A stretch of 64,000 nt of DNA from Rugalucina vietnamica. Its lineage: Eukaryota; Mollusca; Bivalvia; Lucinida; Lucinidae. The DNA lies in assembly GCA_964017185.1 (NCBI GenBank), contig OZ024875.1, positions 25,987,456-26,051,455 of the forward strand, read 5' to 3'. Position 1 is the first letter of the stretch, and each line of letters starts with the position of its first letter. Of this stretch, positions 11,816 to 34,160 are shown in pieces. Below the pieces are notes generated by a model that saw only the letters and a program-made list of their open reading frames with translations, had not been told where the DNA came from and ran no database searches. Position numbers and translations under genes: made by a program.

Positions 11816-13962
11816 AATAAAAGCTGTCGCAGGACAGCGCGCTCGACTGCTTCTTACCTTTGTCATACATAAGGCCAAACCCGACCTTTAACCCAAAGCA
11901 TTATGATCATATCTTTTTGCCTTTATGTAATTAAGCAAAACCACTGAACCATGAAAGTTAATTTGTTCTGTTCTTCTGTTCTTATATTATGTTCTTATAC
12001 CAACTGAGTGCCAAGATACAAGGCAAAATCACTGAAACATGAAATAAGGTCACATTGACCTCTAAGTACTTTAGAGTCAAAGGTCTAGTTATACTTACTT
12101 GTAATGTGAAAGAAATATTATCATATACCATTGAATGTTGAGATATAAAGCGAAATCACTGAACCATGAAATAAGGTCATTGTGACCTATAAGTATATTT
12201 GGGTTAAAGGTCTGGTGATACTCATTCATAACAAGAAAGACGTATGAATAATACCAATTGAGTGCCAAGATATAAGGCAAAATCACTAAACCGTGAAATT
12301 AGGTCATAATGACGTAGGACTACTTTGAGGTCAAAGGTCTTGTCATACGCAAACATAGTGTAAAAAGAAGTTAGTTCATAAACCAATTGAGTGCCAAGAT
12401 ATGAGGCAAAATCACTGAACCATAAAATTAGGTCATAGTGACCTATAAGTACTTTTGGGTTAAAGGTCTTGTCATACTCATTCATAATCTGAAAGAAGTA
12501 AGAAAAAATACCAACTGAGTGTCGAGATATAAGGCAAAATCACTGAACCATGAAATTAGGCCACAGTGACCTAGGAATACTTCAGGGTCAAAGGTCTCGT
12601 CATACGCAAACATATCGAGAAAGAAGTATGTTCATACACCAATTGAGTGTCAAGATATAAGGCAAAATCACTGAACCATGAAATTACAATGCAGGTCATA
12701 ATGACCTAGGACTATTTTAGGATCAAAGGTGTTGTCATACGCAAACATAGTGTGAAGGAAGTTTTTTTTGATAAACCAATTGAGTGCTGAGATATAAGGC
12801 AAAATCACTGAACCTTGAAAAAAGGTCACAGTTACCTATAAGAATATTGGGGTCAAAGGTCTGGTCATACACATTCATAATCTGAAAGAAGTATGAAAAT
12901 ATATTAATTGAGTGTCAAGATATAAAGCAAATTCACTGAACTGTGAAATTAGGTCGAAGTGACCTATAGGTATAATGGGGTCAAAGGTCTGGTTATACTC
13001 ACTCATAATCTGAAAGAAAAACGAAAATATCCTAATTGAGTGTCAAGATATAAGACAAAATCACTGGACCATGGAAAGTAGGTCAACCCACCCTTATCGC
13101 CATGACACACAAATCAGTGTCACAAAGTTAAAAGATGAATGACCAACCATCTTCCTAAATTTCTATTTAGAAATAAAAACAAAAAAAAATCAGGGAGTTC
13201 TAGATTTTGACCTCTAGCCCCACCCCCCTGACTCCGACCTAGACGCCCGATATCATGGAACCTAAAATGTAAGAAGTATGAATGCTTTATGATAAGTTGT
13301 TGTTTACTTTTTGTAAAAAACACAGCAGTACATGCATTTGTACAGTGTTCTAGTTTTTAACCTCTAGCCTCAACCCCAGGCATGGACTCAGGGTTCGGAT
13401 GCCATGAAATAAAACTCAACCCTACAGGGTACCTATGATCAAAGTATGAAAGCCCTCTGATAAAAGGTTTTCAAGATATAGACTTCTAGAATGCTATACC
13501 ACAGAAAAGCCATTATTAATGGTGTTCTAGATTTTAACCTTTAGCTCCACCCCCAGGCATGGACCCAGGGATTCGATGCCATGAATGCCAACCCTACAGT
13601 GTATCAATGGCCCAAGTATCAGTGCTTTCTGATGAGTGGTTGTCAAGATATTGACTTCTAAAAAACTTTATCGCAAGAATTGCCATTATTGAAGGTGTTA
13701 AAGATTTTAACCTCTAGCCCCACCCACTGGCTGGACCAAGGGGCCCGATGCCATGGAATGAAAGCTAGCCCTACAGGGTATCTTTGGTTTCAGTATGAAT
13801 GCTTTCTGATGAGTGGTTGTCAAGATAAAAATTATGGACTTCTAGAAAACTTTAACACAAGCGTGACGCGCACGCGAACGCGAAAGTGAATGTGCACGGG
13901 AACGGGAACGTGGACGGCCGGGGTGACTACAATTGCTCTATTCACTTCGTGCAGTCGAGCTA
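11816..13962 (-). mobile_element. Helitron-like family A copy carrying two kinds of core repeat
   Basis: Read on the - strand it starts TAGCTCGACTGCACGAAGTG (5' hairpin GCAC/GTGC) and ends with the A-type hairpin GCTGTCCTGCGACAGCT. The core has two parts. At about 11990-13090 there are nine tandem units of about 129 bp, each with a version of GCCAAGATATAAGGCAAAA. At about 13180-13890 there are diverged units containing CTCTAGCCCCACCC and GGGTACCTATG, which are the reverse complement of the family C core (compare 42783-43300). It therefore looks like a mosaic of A ends with a C-like core. No coding capacity. Confidence 0.75.
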
Positions 13963-15984
13963 AAAGCGAAATTGCGAAAAGGCCTGTCATATGGTATTTC
14001 GTCCAAGAGAGCTAGTCATTTTTTCTTTCAACAATTTCAGCATCTATTTGGTATCTTGAACTTTGTTCGCTGAATGACCTAAATGACCAGTCATCCTACG
14101 GCAGCATGACGCAACCTGTGTAATAGCAATTGCTTGAAACATTACAAAAGTTTCTAGAAGAATGAACCACGAATTTTGAAATGGGTTAGACTGTACAAGT
14201 AATATAATTTAAGCGAATCCCTTGATTTATTTGTCAAAACGTGCTCCTCCAGTGAATGTTTTTCAATTTGTCGCATTTATGGTGGTTAGGCAGTTAGCAG
14301 CCTTTTCTTTAATCCAGAATGTCAAGGATTTAGCCGTCTCTGATATATTTTAAAACGCGCCACGAGACGCATGTTCGCGTTTTTTCCAATCAGGCCCTAC
14401 ACAAACTAGAACGCAAAAAAAAAAATTATTTTGGATGCTTGTTCTAGCCGTGACTAGCGAAAACTGCGCCAATCAGCTGTGCTATGTAAAATGCTTGTTT
14501 TGTCACGATGCTGCCCATATGAGGAGCATCGTGAAAAGTTTCCTTTTAATAATAATAATAATAATACAGACATTATTTCAAGAGGGTAACACATTTAGTA
14601 CATAAGTGGTAACTAATCTCCCTTAATGTGTGCGAATACCATTCTACTAACATGATGAAAACCTTTTCATAAATTTAAGTCTGATGCAATGATTTCGAGA
14701 AAGTGTTCTAGAATCGTCTGTGCAAGGCTATTTCCATCCTGGGTGACCCAGGCGTGACCCATTAAATTAAAGTTCGTCCAGCGTACGAAAGTCAGTGCAC
14801 CTGGGTGACAGAGGATGGCTATTTATAGCCATCATGAGCCGCGTCGTGTAAGCCGCACCGTGAGTAACCCTGCATTTAACATAATGCAAAAACAAAGATT
14901 GTTACTTCACCGTTGATCATCGCATTTGTTTTTCGCTTCATAGAATTTTCGCTTCACAGAAAGTATATCGATCTCCTTCACACAGTCTAACGCTGCTCAA
15001 AACTTGTGACAGGACACCGAGTCAAAATACGAGTATACGCTCTGTAGTTAATCCCCGTATCTCTTTCCAAGTGCGTTATCATTTTAAACTGACGCAAACT
15101 ATAGCAGGTGGTGTTTGTATACGTTCATATTCATTTTGTTTGTTGCTGCTTAATATACATTTACAGATTCCATTCTTATAAATTGAAAAAATAGCAAATG
15201 GATTACAGGAGCCGCATTATGAGAAAACTCGTTGTTTACAGATGCGAAAACAAATGCACAGATCAGCTGTGTTATAACAAGCGCCTTTGTTTTCATTTCA
15301 AGTGCAATTGCACATTTTTCTAAAATCTCAAAGCTTTAAACGTTTTGTAGTCGTAGAGGCTGGTTTGTGTCGAACAGATCGGAAACCTCAAAAAAACTTT
15401 TTCTCGTGAGAAGGCTGCTTGAGAGAATCATGACGCCGTCCAGTGTAAAAACGTGTACCAGCAACGATATTAAGTCGTTGCTTCAGCCAGCTTTGATTCG
15501 TTGCGTCATGCCAACTTTCATAACGGAGATCGGAACCCCGAGATATCCAATTACAAAACATCTGTTGAAGATTTCAGTAAAAAGAAACAAAATTTGAGCC
15601 ACTGAGGCACAGCAAAAGAAAAACAACTTTGGCTACATAGGGGCAACAAAACACAGATCAACTTACATTTAAAAGGTTGATCGGAGTAACCTTGATATTG
15701 ACAAGGCATATTTTACTATTAAAAATGTCACTTCTGTCAACATACTTTTTTTTTTTTTTTATCTTTTTGTTATTCTTACATCATGTCTTTATTATTGTCT
15801 ACTTTCATAACGAAGCGAACTGAGGTACGCAGAAGTCAAGGTAAGGTCAAAAGAGGATTAATAATTAAGTATATAAACATTGATGAAAACTCGCATGCGC
15901 AAACTATCACCGGATTTCCGTAAAAAGCCGAATGAGAGTTTGTGTTTCGCAAAACACAAACAAAAATGGTCCAGGCACATTACC
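13963..15984. other. Non-coding stretch with short repeats
   Basis: Contains an (AAT)n tract near 14548-14566, a T18 run near 15747-15764, and a partial family D MITE end at about 15350-15413 (CTGGTTTGTGTCGAACAGAT). No exon or RNA gene recognised. Confidence 0.45.
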
Positions 15985-17729
15985 AAAACCTGAAAAAATC
16001 TTTTACGGAACTAGTGAACCGATTTCAGCAAAACTTGACATGTAGCATCGGTGACTCTGGCCCATCATTATAAGTTTATATAAAATCATGACCTTTCATT
16101 GACATTGACAAGATCAATTTTGTCATCTAGATTTTTTGGTGGGAAAAAGTGTCAACACTGGATTTTTCAGAAAGTTTTGTAGCCCGTGACCCGCGACTTG
16201 GTAGATACAGACAAGTTACTGATTTTGTGATGAGTTTTCAAGGTCAAGGTCATTTCCTGACCTTGGCATAAGATCATTTTCATTTTAAAATCAAAACTTA
16301 TTTTTTTTTCAAAAACCACTTGGCCATTTAAAGCCAAAATGTATGTGGAGGCTCTGTTGAAAGGGTGAACAATTTTTTTTTTGGTCACATGATGGAGATG
16401 GCCACCATGCCCATGTATGGTTAAAGCAGTTAAAAACTCCTTTGCTCAGAAGCTGGTGATTCAATTGTATAGAAACTTGGTTTGTAGCATGATTAACTCT
16501 AGACCATCTTAATTTGGATAAATTGGTTGACCTTGACCAATTTGTACCACATCTTCAAATTTGGTCACATGGGTTTTCAGTGGAAAAAGTGTAAGCAATC
16601 AATTCTTATATGTGACCTGAAAATTGGTAGGTAACAGACATTTTACTGAGTTAATGAGGTTGTATGAATATTGAAGGTAAAGGTTATTATTGACCTTCAC
16701 CAAAATGACCTTGGCCAAAGTTAATTTTTAGCTCGCCTGCACGAAGTGCATAGAGCTATTGTAGTCACCTCGGTCGTGCGCGTTTACGTTTACGTTTACG
16801 TGTGCGTCCGCGTCACACTTTCGGTTGAAGTTTTTTATAAGTCTATATCTCTTGACCATGTTGATGGATCAAGTTGATACTTTGCATGATGCTAGATATT
16901 GGTCTGAAGTTTTACGCAGTACCATCATGACCCACCCTGGGTGACCTTGAGGTCAAGGTCACGGACTTAGAAATTTTGTGTTTAAGTTTTTGGTTAAAGT
17001 TTTTGTAAGTCTATATCTCTTGACCATATAGATGGATTGAGTTGATACTTTGCATGTTGCTAGATATTGGTCTAAAGTTTTATGCAGTACCATCATGACC
17101 CACTCTTGGTGACCTTGAGGTCAAGGTCACAGACTTAGAAATTTTGTGTTTAAGTTTTTGATTTAAGTTTTTGTAAGTCTATATCTCTTGACCATGTTGA
17201 TTGATCGAGTTGATACTTTGCATGTTGGTAGATATGGGTCTGAAGTTTTATGCAGTACCATCATGACCTACCCTGGGTGACCTTGAGGTCAAGGTCACGG
17301 GCTTGGAAATTTTGTGTTATTTTTTGGTTAAAGTCTAAATCTCTTGAACATGTTGATGGATAAAGTTGATACTTGCATGTTGATAGATATTGGTCTCGGG
17401 TTTTATGCTGTACATCACAACTCACTTGGATGACCTTGCGGTCAGGGTCACGGACTTGGAAGTTTTGTGTTTAAGTTTTGGTTAATGTTTTTATAAGTCT
17501 ATATCTCTTGAACATGTAGATTGATCAAGTTGATACTTTGCATTGGTCTGAAGTTTTATGTTGTACCATCATGACCCACCTGAGTGACCTTGAGGTCAAG
17601 GTCATGGGTCATAGATTTAAACAGATGTAGTGACAAAGCACAAGTCAGGCGAGCTACGCTGTCCTGCGACAGCTCTTATTAAAAAGACCAATTCTCAGGT
17701 GAGCGTTCTTAGTACCATTGGTCCTCTGG
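15985..17729 (+). mobile_element. Helitron-like family B, 3' part, interrupted by family A
   Basis: Family B core sequence (for example CCGATTTCAGCAAAACTTGA and ACTTGGCCATTTAAAGCC) runs to 16728. It is broken by a complete family A element (16729-17680) and resumes with the B 3' end CTCAGGTGAGCG, the hairpin that pairs ACC with GGT around ATT, and the terminal CTGG at 17726-17729, followed by T. The left limit is approximate. Confidence 0.65.
16729..17680 (+). mobile_element. Helitron-like family A, complete copy
   Basis: 5' end TAGCTCGCCTGCACGAAGTG has a GCAC-GAA-GTGC hairpin. The subterminal inverted repeat AGCTCGCCTG is matched by CAGGCGAGCT near the 3' end, which is followed by the hairpin GCTGTC-CTGC-GACAGC. 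The core is five tandem units of about 165 bp containing TCTATATCTCTTGACCATG, at about 16843, 17010, 17179, 17335 and 17499. It sits inside a family B element. No ORF of note. Confidence 0.8.
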
Positions 17730-17836
17730 TTTGTCATTCAGTGCTGACATTAAGGCGCTGGATCATGAAAAGTTGTGTATGTACAATATGGCTGACTTTC
17801 AATATTCTGAGTGCTTCCAAAAGAACTAAGTTTTAT

Positions 17837-18040
17837 ATGAGCCGCTGCATCAGAAAACCAACAATTTGCATACGTGAAAAAACAAAGACGCAGACCAGCT
17901 TCGCGGTAAATTGGCTGCATGGATAGTGCAATCCCTCTTTATCTTGAATCCGAAATTTCAAGCTTCTAGCCTGCTTCTGTGACTGTACAGGCTGGTTTGT
18001 GTCAGACCTGGTCAGAACCCAAATTGATGGTTTTCTCACA
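17837..18040 (+). mobile_element. Family D MITE next to a kinase splice acceptor
   Basis: Starts ATGAGCCGCTGCATCAGAAA and carries the family D landmarks AAATTTCAAGCTTCTAGCCT and GTACAGGCTGGTTTGTGTCA. The 3' end is degraded and stops about 20 bp before the kinase exon at 18061, so the branch point and pyrimidine region of that exon lie in or beside MITE-derived DNA. Confidence 0.75.
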
Positions 18041-18060
18041 CACAGACTCGTATGTTTCAG

Positions 18061-28976
<10,916 letters not shown>

Positions 28977-29301
28977 TGAAGAGTCACTGGGGGAGATTAC
29001 TCTATTTACTGTTACCATCGACAACAGAGAGAGCAGTCAGTTTCTCCTTGAGTGGGGGAGAAATGATTTGTCCTCTGAGGCTTGAAACAAGCTGTACTTA
29101 TGAGCATTTTCAAAATTTACAAGATATAGGCCTAAACTATATAAAATGCCTATTTATATAAGATATAGGCATGAGAAATCTTGATACCAGCCTATACAGT
29201 TTGTGTAATTAACAGATTATACTGTTACTTTAGGATATATGTTTATTGTTGATGTTGAATGCCAGTACATATTTCTTTTCGTTATAGTTTTTCTAGCTTA
29301 A
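28977..29301 (+). other. Probable start of the kinase 3' UTR
   Basis: No coding sequence after the stop. I see no AATAAA between the stop and the transposon at 29302, so the 3' UTR may run into that element, which contains AATAAA near 29764; another is near 30437. The polyadenylation site is not determined. Confidence 0.4.
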
Positions 29302-30244
29302 GGATGTTCGCTGCCAATGAAAAAGTATTCAAACTTTTTTTCTAACCACTCTTTTTTGATTCCAAATTACAACACAAGACATTTGAAAACAAAATAAGTA
29401 TATGGTAGTGTGCATTTTTTCGAGCTACAGGCCTGTGAATGAGTCCTCTGAACACTTTGTTTTAAATTCAGAAGAATTAATTTAATTTTCAATTCTTTGA
29501 AACATACCTGTCTTGAACAAAAATACACCTAGAATGCTTTCAAAATTCATAATATTTACGTAATGCAGACTATTTTGGACCAAAAGCGATGAAAAATTTG
29601 CAACTTGAAGTGGATGACAAAATTTTACGAGTCGTTTTCCAACCCTACCCCCATATTTGAAAAGTCGGAAAAAATCTATATTTTGAAATGTGCCAAACCC
29701 ATATTTGTAGATTCAAACTTTTTCTTGTATTTTCACACAAGATAGAACTTTGTAATATTGTTCGAATAAAAGAAAGAAATATATAGGGTAGTGTACATGT
29801 AAGAGAGAACCAACAACTTGAAAATCGCCATTTTAAGCCTTTTTTCGTCTGTTTTGTTTCTTAAAGCCCATTTCATAAAACCACCCAAAATTTTAAAACT
29901 AGCACACCAAAGACAGAAAGACCGACTTAGAAGACCATATACACATATACTGCTGCTAAAACAAAAATCGAACTCGTGCAATTAATTTGAAGATGTGTAA
30001 TATTCAAGTTTAATCTACCCTACCCCCTAAATTTTACTGACAACTAAAATTTTCCGAAAAGTTGCAGAAAATGGGGTTAAAAATGAAGTTCCTTAGATTG
30101 ACAATTTTCATGGCTCATTCAATGCATATCATCAATATGTATCCAAATATAAAATATTAGAAAAATATCTGCAACCGTTTTCGAGATATTCAACAAAAGA
30201 AAAACCGGAAGTTCCGAAATGTCAAATGTTAGCAGCGAACATCC
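29302..30244. mobile_element. piggyBac-type non-autonomous element (TTAA duplication)
   Basis: Ends GGATGTTCGCTGC and GCAGCGAACATCC are perfect 13-bp inverted repeats, each flanked by TTAA (29298-29301 and 30245-30248). TTAA targets are the hallmark of piggyBac elements. The 943-bp interior encodes no transposase. Confidence 0.8.
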
Positions 30245-30248
30245 TTAA

Positions 30249-31550
30249 ATATTTGAAGGGAGGGGGTGGGATTCTGTGCTACAAAGGAGTCAATGGTGAC
30301 GTTGCCCAAAAATTGCCCCAAAAAAATCTTGCAACTTTTTAAAAAATTGTAGCTTGAAAACGCATGCATGGAATTCAATGAAAAGACCTTTGTTTATTGC
30401 GTTATTCATTTACCTTTCAAATGACACCAAAAACAATAAAATGTGTTGACCAGGAGAAGCAGGATACTTTTTCTTGCAAACATGTAAATACATTGAAGTC
30501 TATGAGTTTTCCGAAGGTGACGAACAATTATGTCCATTGACTGTAAGTCACCATATGGGGTTGTTGTACATCATAAAGGCAACCAATAAGATAAGATGTG
30601 CTAAGCATTTTTGACAGTGCTTACTGTAATCTCGAAAGATTGTCATACAAAAATGGCTTGTATGTTTTGTTGCTCCTTTTCATAAGCTTTAAGGTTGTAT
30701 GAAACTTCTTGAGACTAGCAGAAGGTTTAGTTTAGCTGGTCAGGTAGGCTGGAACATTTAGAATTACTAGAACAATCCTATAGTGACACAAATGTGAACA
30801 TGTCTCTCATATTATAATGTATATGTGCATTAATTGTTATTGTCTAAAATGTTTTGTTACAAATCAAAATGCATTCATTGTTACATGAAATCAATTATAC
30901 TTATTTTAGACATTCCATTTCTTGATCCTTTTGCTTTACCTTAAGTCTGAATATGTTATTTTTTGAATTATTAGTAGAGTTGAAATGTTACCATACAAAA
31001 TTGTATGAGTTAGGAAACTAATGTTTACAGAAATTAAATTTTCACTGATATTTACAACTTATTTGCTTGTCATAAAAGCTAAAAGCTAACATTCTTTTGT
31101 TATTCAGTAACTTATAAATAATTCAATCAAGCCATGTTTTTTTTCTTTTTTTATCAATTAAAATTGTTTTAAAGGCAATGATAATGGGCATTGCTTGTGG
31201 CTCTCAATAACTTACTTATTCAGGTCTATGTAGGCTAAGTTAGAAATCCAGTTATCATAAAATAGAGTAGTGTAGAAATCAAATTTTTTGCCATTCTGTG
31301 GCATTTTGTCTTAGAATATCAAAATACTTTTTACAGTATTGCACCTTTTTGAAATGTTTTTGCCATTTTTCAGTCATTTTTTGTAGTTTTTAGTAATGAG
31401 AACAACCCAAGAAACCGAATATTTAAGCCTATTTATTTCGCTGATGTACATTCCATTTTGAACTTCAGTTCTAAAATAGTAAGTTTATGGCTATTGGCTA
31501 CCCGGTTTCTTGTCTAGTTCCTCGGCTGCAAGTTAGTCATGTAGTAAGAT
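30249..31550. other. Non-coding stretch, nothing recognised
   Basis: AT-rich, no repeat family assigned. May include distal kinase 3' UTR. Confidence 0.4.
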
Positions 31551-31788
31551 ATGAGCCGCCTCATGGGAAAACCAACAATCTGCATAGGCGAAAACAAAGG
31601 CGCAGATCAGCTTCACGGTAACCGCGAAGCTGATCAGCGCCTTTGTTTTCGCTACTCGGATAGTACAATTCTTCCTCTACTTAACTCCAAAATTTCAAGC
31701 TTCTAGCCTGCTTCTGTAGCTGTACAGGCCGGTTTGTGTCACGCATGTTCGGAAACCAAATTGTTGCTTTTTCCACGAGGTGGCTCAT
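31551..31788 (+). mobile_element. Family D MITE, reference copy
   Basis: The 29-base left end starts ATGAGCCGCCTCATGGG and mirrors the right end, which finishes CACGAGGTGGCTCAT. An internal palindrome (GGCGCAGATCAGCTTC pairing with GAAGCTGATCAGCGCC) spans about 31611-31653. 238 bp, non-coding. Other copies: 17837, 27815, 33550 (-), 38070 (-), 51903 (-), and fragments at about 15350, 53588 and 55927. Confidence 0.85.
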
Positions 31789-32971
31789 AGATAGACAGTG
31801 CAGAATTGGAAGCTTTCTGATATGGATCTTTGGTTGTAAAATTTAATAGGTTTTCATTATATGTAAATGGGACCAGTCTATTTCTTTACATTTCTATTCC
31901 ATCATGCAGATACGCCTCCTCAAAAAAATTAGTCGCCCAGTAAATGTTGTGTTTCAATTTCTGTGGTGTAAAGCAATTGGCTTTGTAATCAAGGTTATGG
32001 CTTCAACCCAGGGCTTCTCCAGCTTTTGGTTTGGGCATTTTCTGTCTCAGTATGATATTAGCTGTATGAAGGACATAAAACTAATGATAATCAATAACTC
32101 AAGGTTTATGTTGGGGAATAGAGTTGTTATGGCTATGAGAATGTTAAGAAAATTTATTCAAAATTATGCAGAATGTGAACGTTTTACAATTCTTACAACT
32201 TGGGGTTGCCAGATTTGTTTAGGAGTCCAGTTGAGCTTAAAGCATACACTGGAGACTGTCTCACGGTAACATGACTTATACCTGTCTCAGTACTATTTTA
32301 TAGGTTTCTTTTCTTATTGACCTGTGTGCTTTGTAATGAAAATGAGAACAAAATATATTGTTAGGATTAGTTTTTCCATATAATGCATAATTTTTCATGT
32401 GATAATGTACACTGTACTATGTACTGTACTGAGTAGACCATACAAGGATGGAATTATCTGACAGTGCTCAGATGACTAGGTAATTAAACAATAGTTTTCA
32501 AAAGATATATTGTGAGTACCGAATATTTTAGTGGAGAAATAATTGAAAACATTCCTCACCTATCATGTAATACCCTCCTTGTATTGTCTCCTGATTTCTT
32601 GGTTGTCTCTTGCCTCTTTTGTCATTGACACAATGGTATCTGAAGTTTCATTTCAGCTCATCAAAACGCTTGTAAATCGGAAAAACAAAATGCTTGAAAA
32701 GAGAGAAATATTGGCAATGTTTTACAGAATTCATGTGTTTTACAACTTTTAAAGGAGGTGAAATTAAATTTCAGATACCCATGATTGATATTACTGAGCA
32801 TTATGTATCCATAGATGTTCGCCTCCACGTTTGTTGAAGGAATATGTAAGAAAGGTCTTAATAAGCTTTTGCTATTATTGGATGTACATGTATCATAATT
32901 TATGGCAAGTCTTATGAGTCTGGCCATGTTTGGAATGAGAATTGGAAAGTAAATTATAGTTCTTGGAAATT

Positions 32972-33419
32972 CTGTAAAATCTCCAATTAACACCCATGCT
33001 CTAATAAACGCCCACACCTCAAACTGGTCCCTAAAATGTTGATTTTTTTTTCAGCAATTCTTAGACAAATAGCAGCCTCTAGTAAATGCCCACAGAAAAT
33101 TAACTTTCTTTTTTCCAAATCTGTGGGTTTAGCACCAAGCAAACCGGTATTTTTTGCATACATGCAGGTCCAAACAAATGGTAAAAACTGTTGGCACTAG
33201 TAGTGCACTCAGAGAGGAGAAGACCTATGCAGTGCTATTATAGTACATGTCAGAAAACAAGATGGTAACCATTGTAAATTTAAATGAACAAAATGTTTTC
33301 AAGCTTTCAAACATAATTTACAAATGCTGTGGTCTCCAGTAATAAACGCCCACATCCATGCCCATGATGGGTAATGATTCTGATAAATGCCTGGGCATTA
33401 ATTTGAGAATTTACGGTGA
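32972..33419. mobile_element. MITE with TAAACGCCCAC repeats
   Basis: Left end TGTAAAATCTCCAATTAACA(CCCA) is mirrored by (TGGGC)ATTAATTTGAGAATTTACGG at the right. The inside repeats AATAAACGCCCACA twice. About 450 bp, non-coding. Confidence 0.6.
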
Positions 33420-33549
33420 TTCTGTCATTCTTATCCACTCTGTGTGGAGCATTGACACATGATTTACTGATTTACATGTATCATTAAAGTCATTAGTGTG
33501 TGTCATTTTCATTTTCATCTAAATATGAAAGACTGGAAATGATATGATA

Positions 33550-33749
33550 GAGCCTGTGCATAAGAAAACCACCAATTTGGGTTCAAAACAGGTCCGACAC
33601 TAACCAGGCTGTACAGTCACAGAAGATACAGGCTGGAAATTTTGGATTTAGAAAGTAGAGGAATTGTACTATCCAGTTACTTCGAAGTTGATCTGCGCCA
33701 TTGGTTTCGCCTATGCAGATTGTTGGTTTTCCCATGTAGCGGCTCAATA
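33550..33749 (-). mobile_element. Family D MITE, reverse copy
   Basis: Contains GGCTGTACAGTCACAGAAGA, GGAATTGTACTATCC and the end TTGGTTTTCCCATGTAGCGG, the reverse complement of the family D landmarks. Confidence 0.75.
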
Positions 33750-33922
33750 ATTATTGTGGTATAAAACTGTATAATTGTTAAAATTTGGCACTTTATGTAA
33801 AAAAAATATATGTAAGTGTTTATATATATGAATGATCTGTTTATAAATATGTTATATTCTATCTCTGTGGCATAATGTTTGTATATTTAGCAAAAAAACT
33901 AAACAGCATTCAATTACAAAAT

Positions 33923-34086
33923 GAGCCATGTCAGGAGTAAACCTGCCTAGCCTAGCGGTACAAGTAAATGTTAGAATGTGTATAAGCACTGACTAGGCAG
34001 TGCTGAGCCATGTCAGGAGTAAACCTGCCTAGCCTAGCGGTACAAGTAAATGTTAGAATGTGTATAAACACTGACTAGGCAGTGCT
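33923..34086. repeat. 82-bp tandem duplication
   Basis: Units start at 33923 and 34005 with GAGCCATGTCAGGAGTAAAC and are nearly identical (one difference noticed, TATAAGCACT against TATAAACACT). Confidence 0.97.
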
Positions 34087-34160
34087 AATTTTCTGGCTTT
34101 GTAGTTTTAATAACTATAAGCAGGTTAGCTCATGGTGAGGCTCATACATTCCTATTGATA

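Noticed and set aside
11990..13090. Possible CRISPR array (regular about 129-bp repeats)
   Set aside because: Whole units repeat with no unique spacers, inside a eukaryotic transposable element; it is a minisatellite core.
31904..32269. 121-codon + strand ORF
   Set aside because: No recognisable domain, no splice or neighbour support, and composition like the surrounding AT-rich DNA; likely chance.
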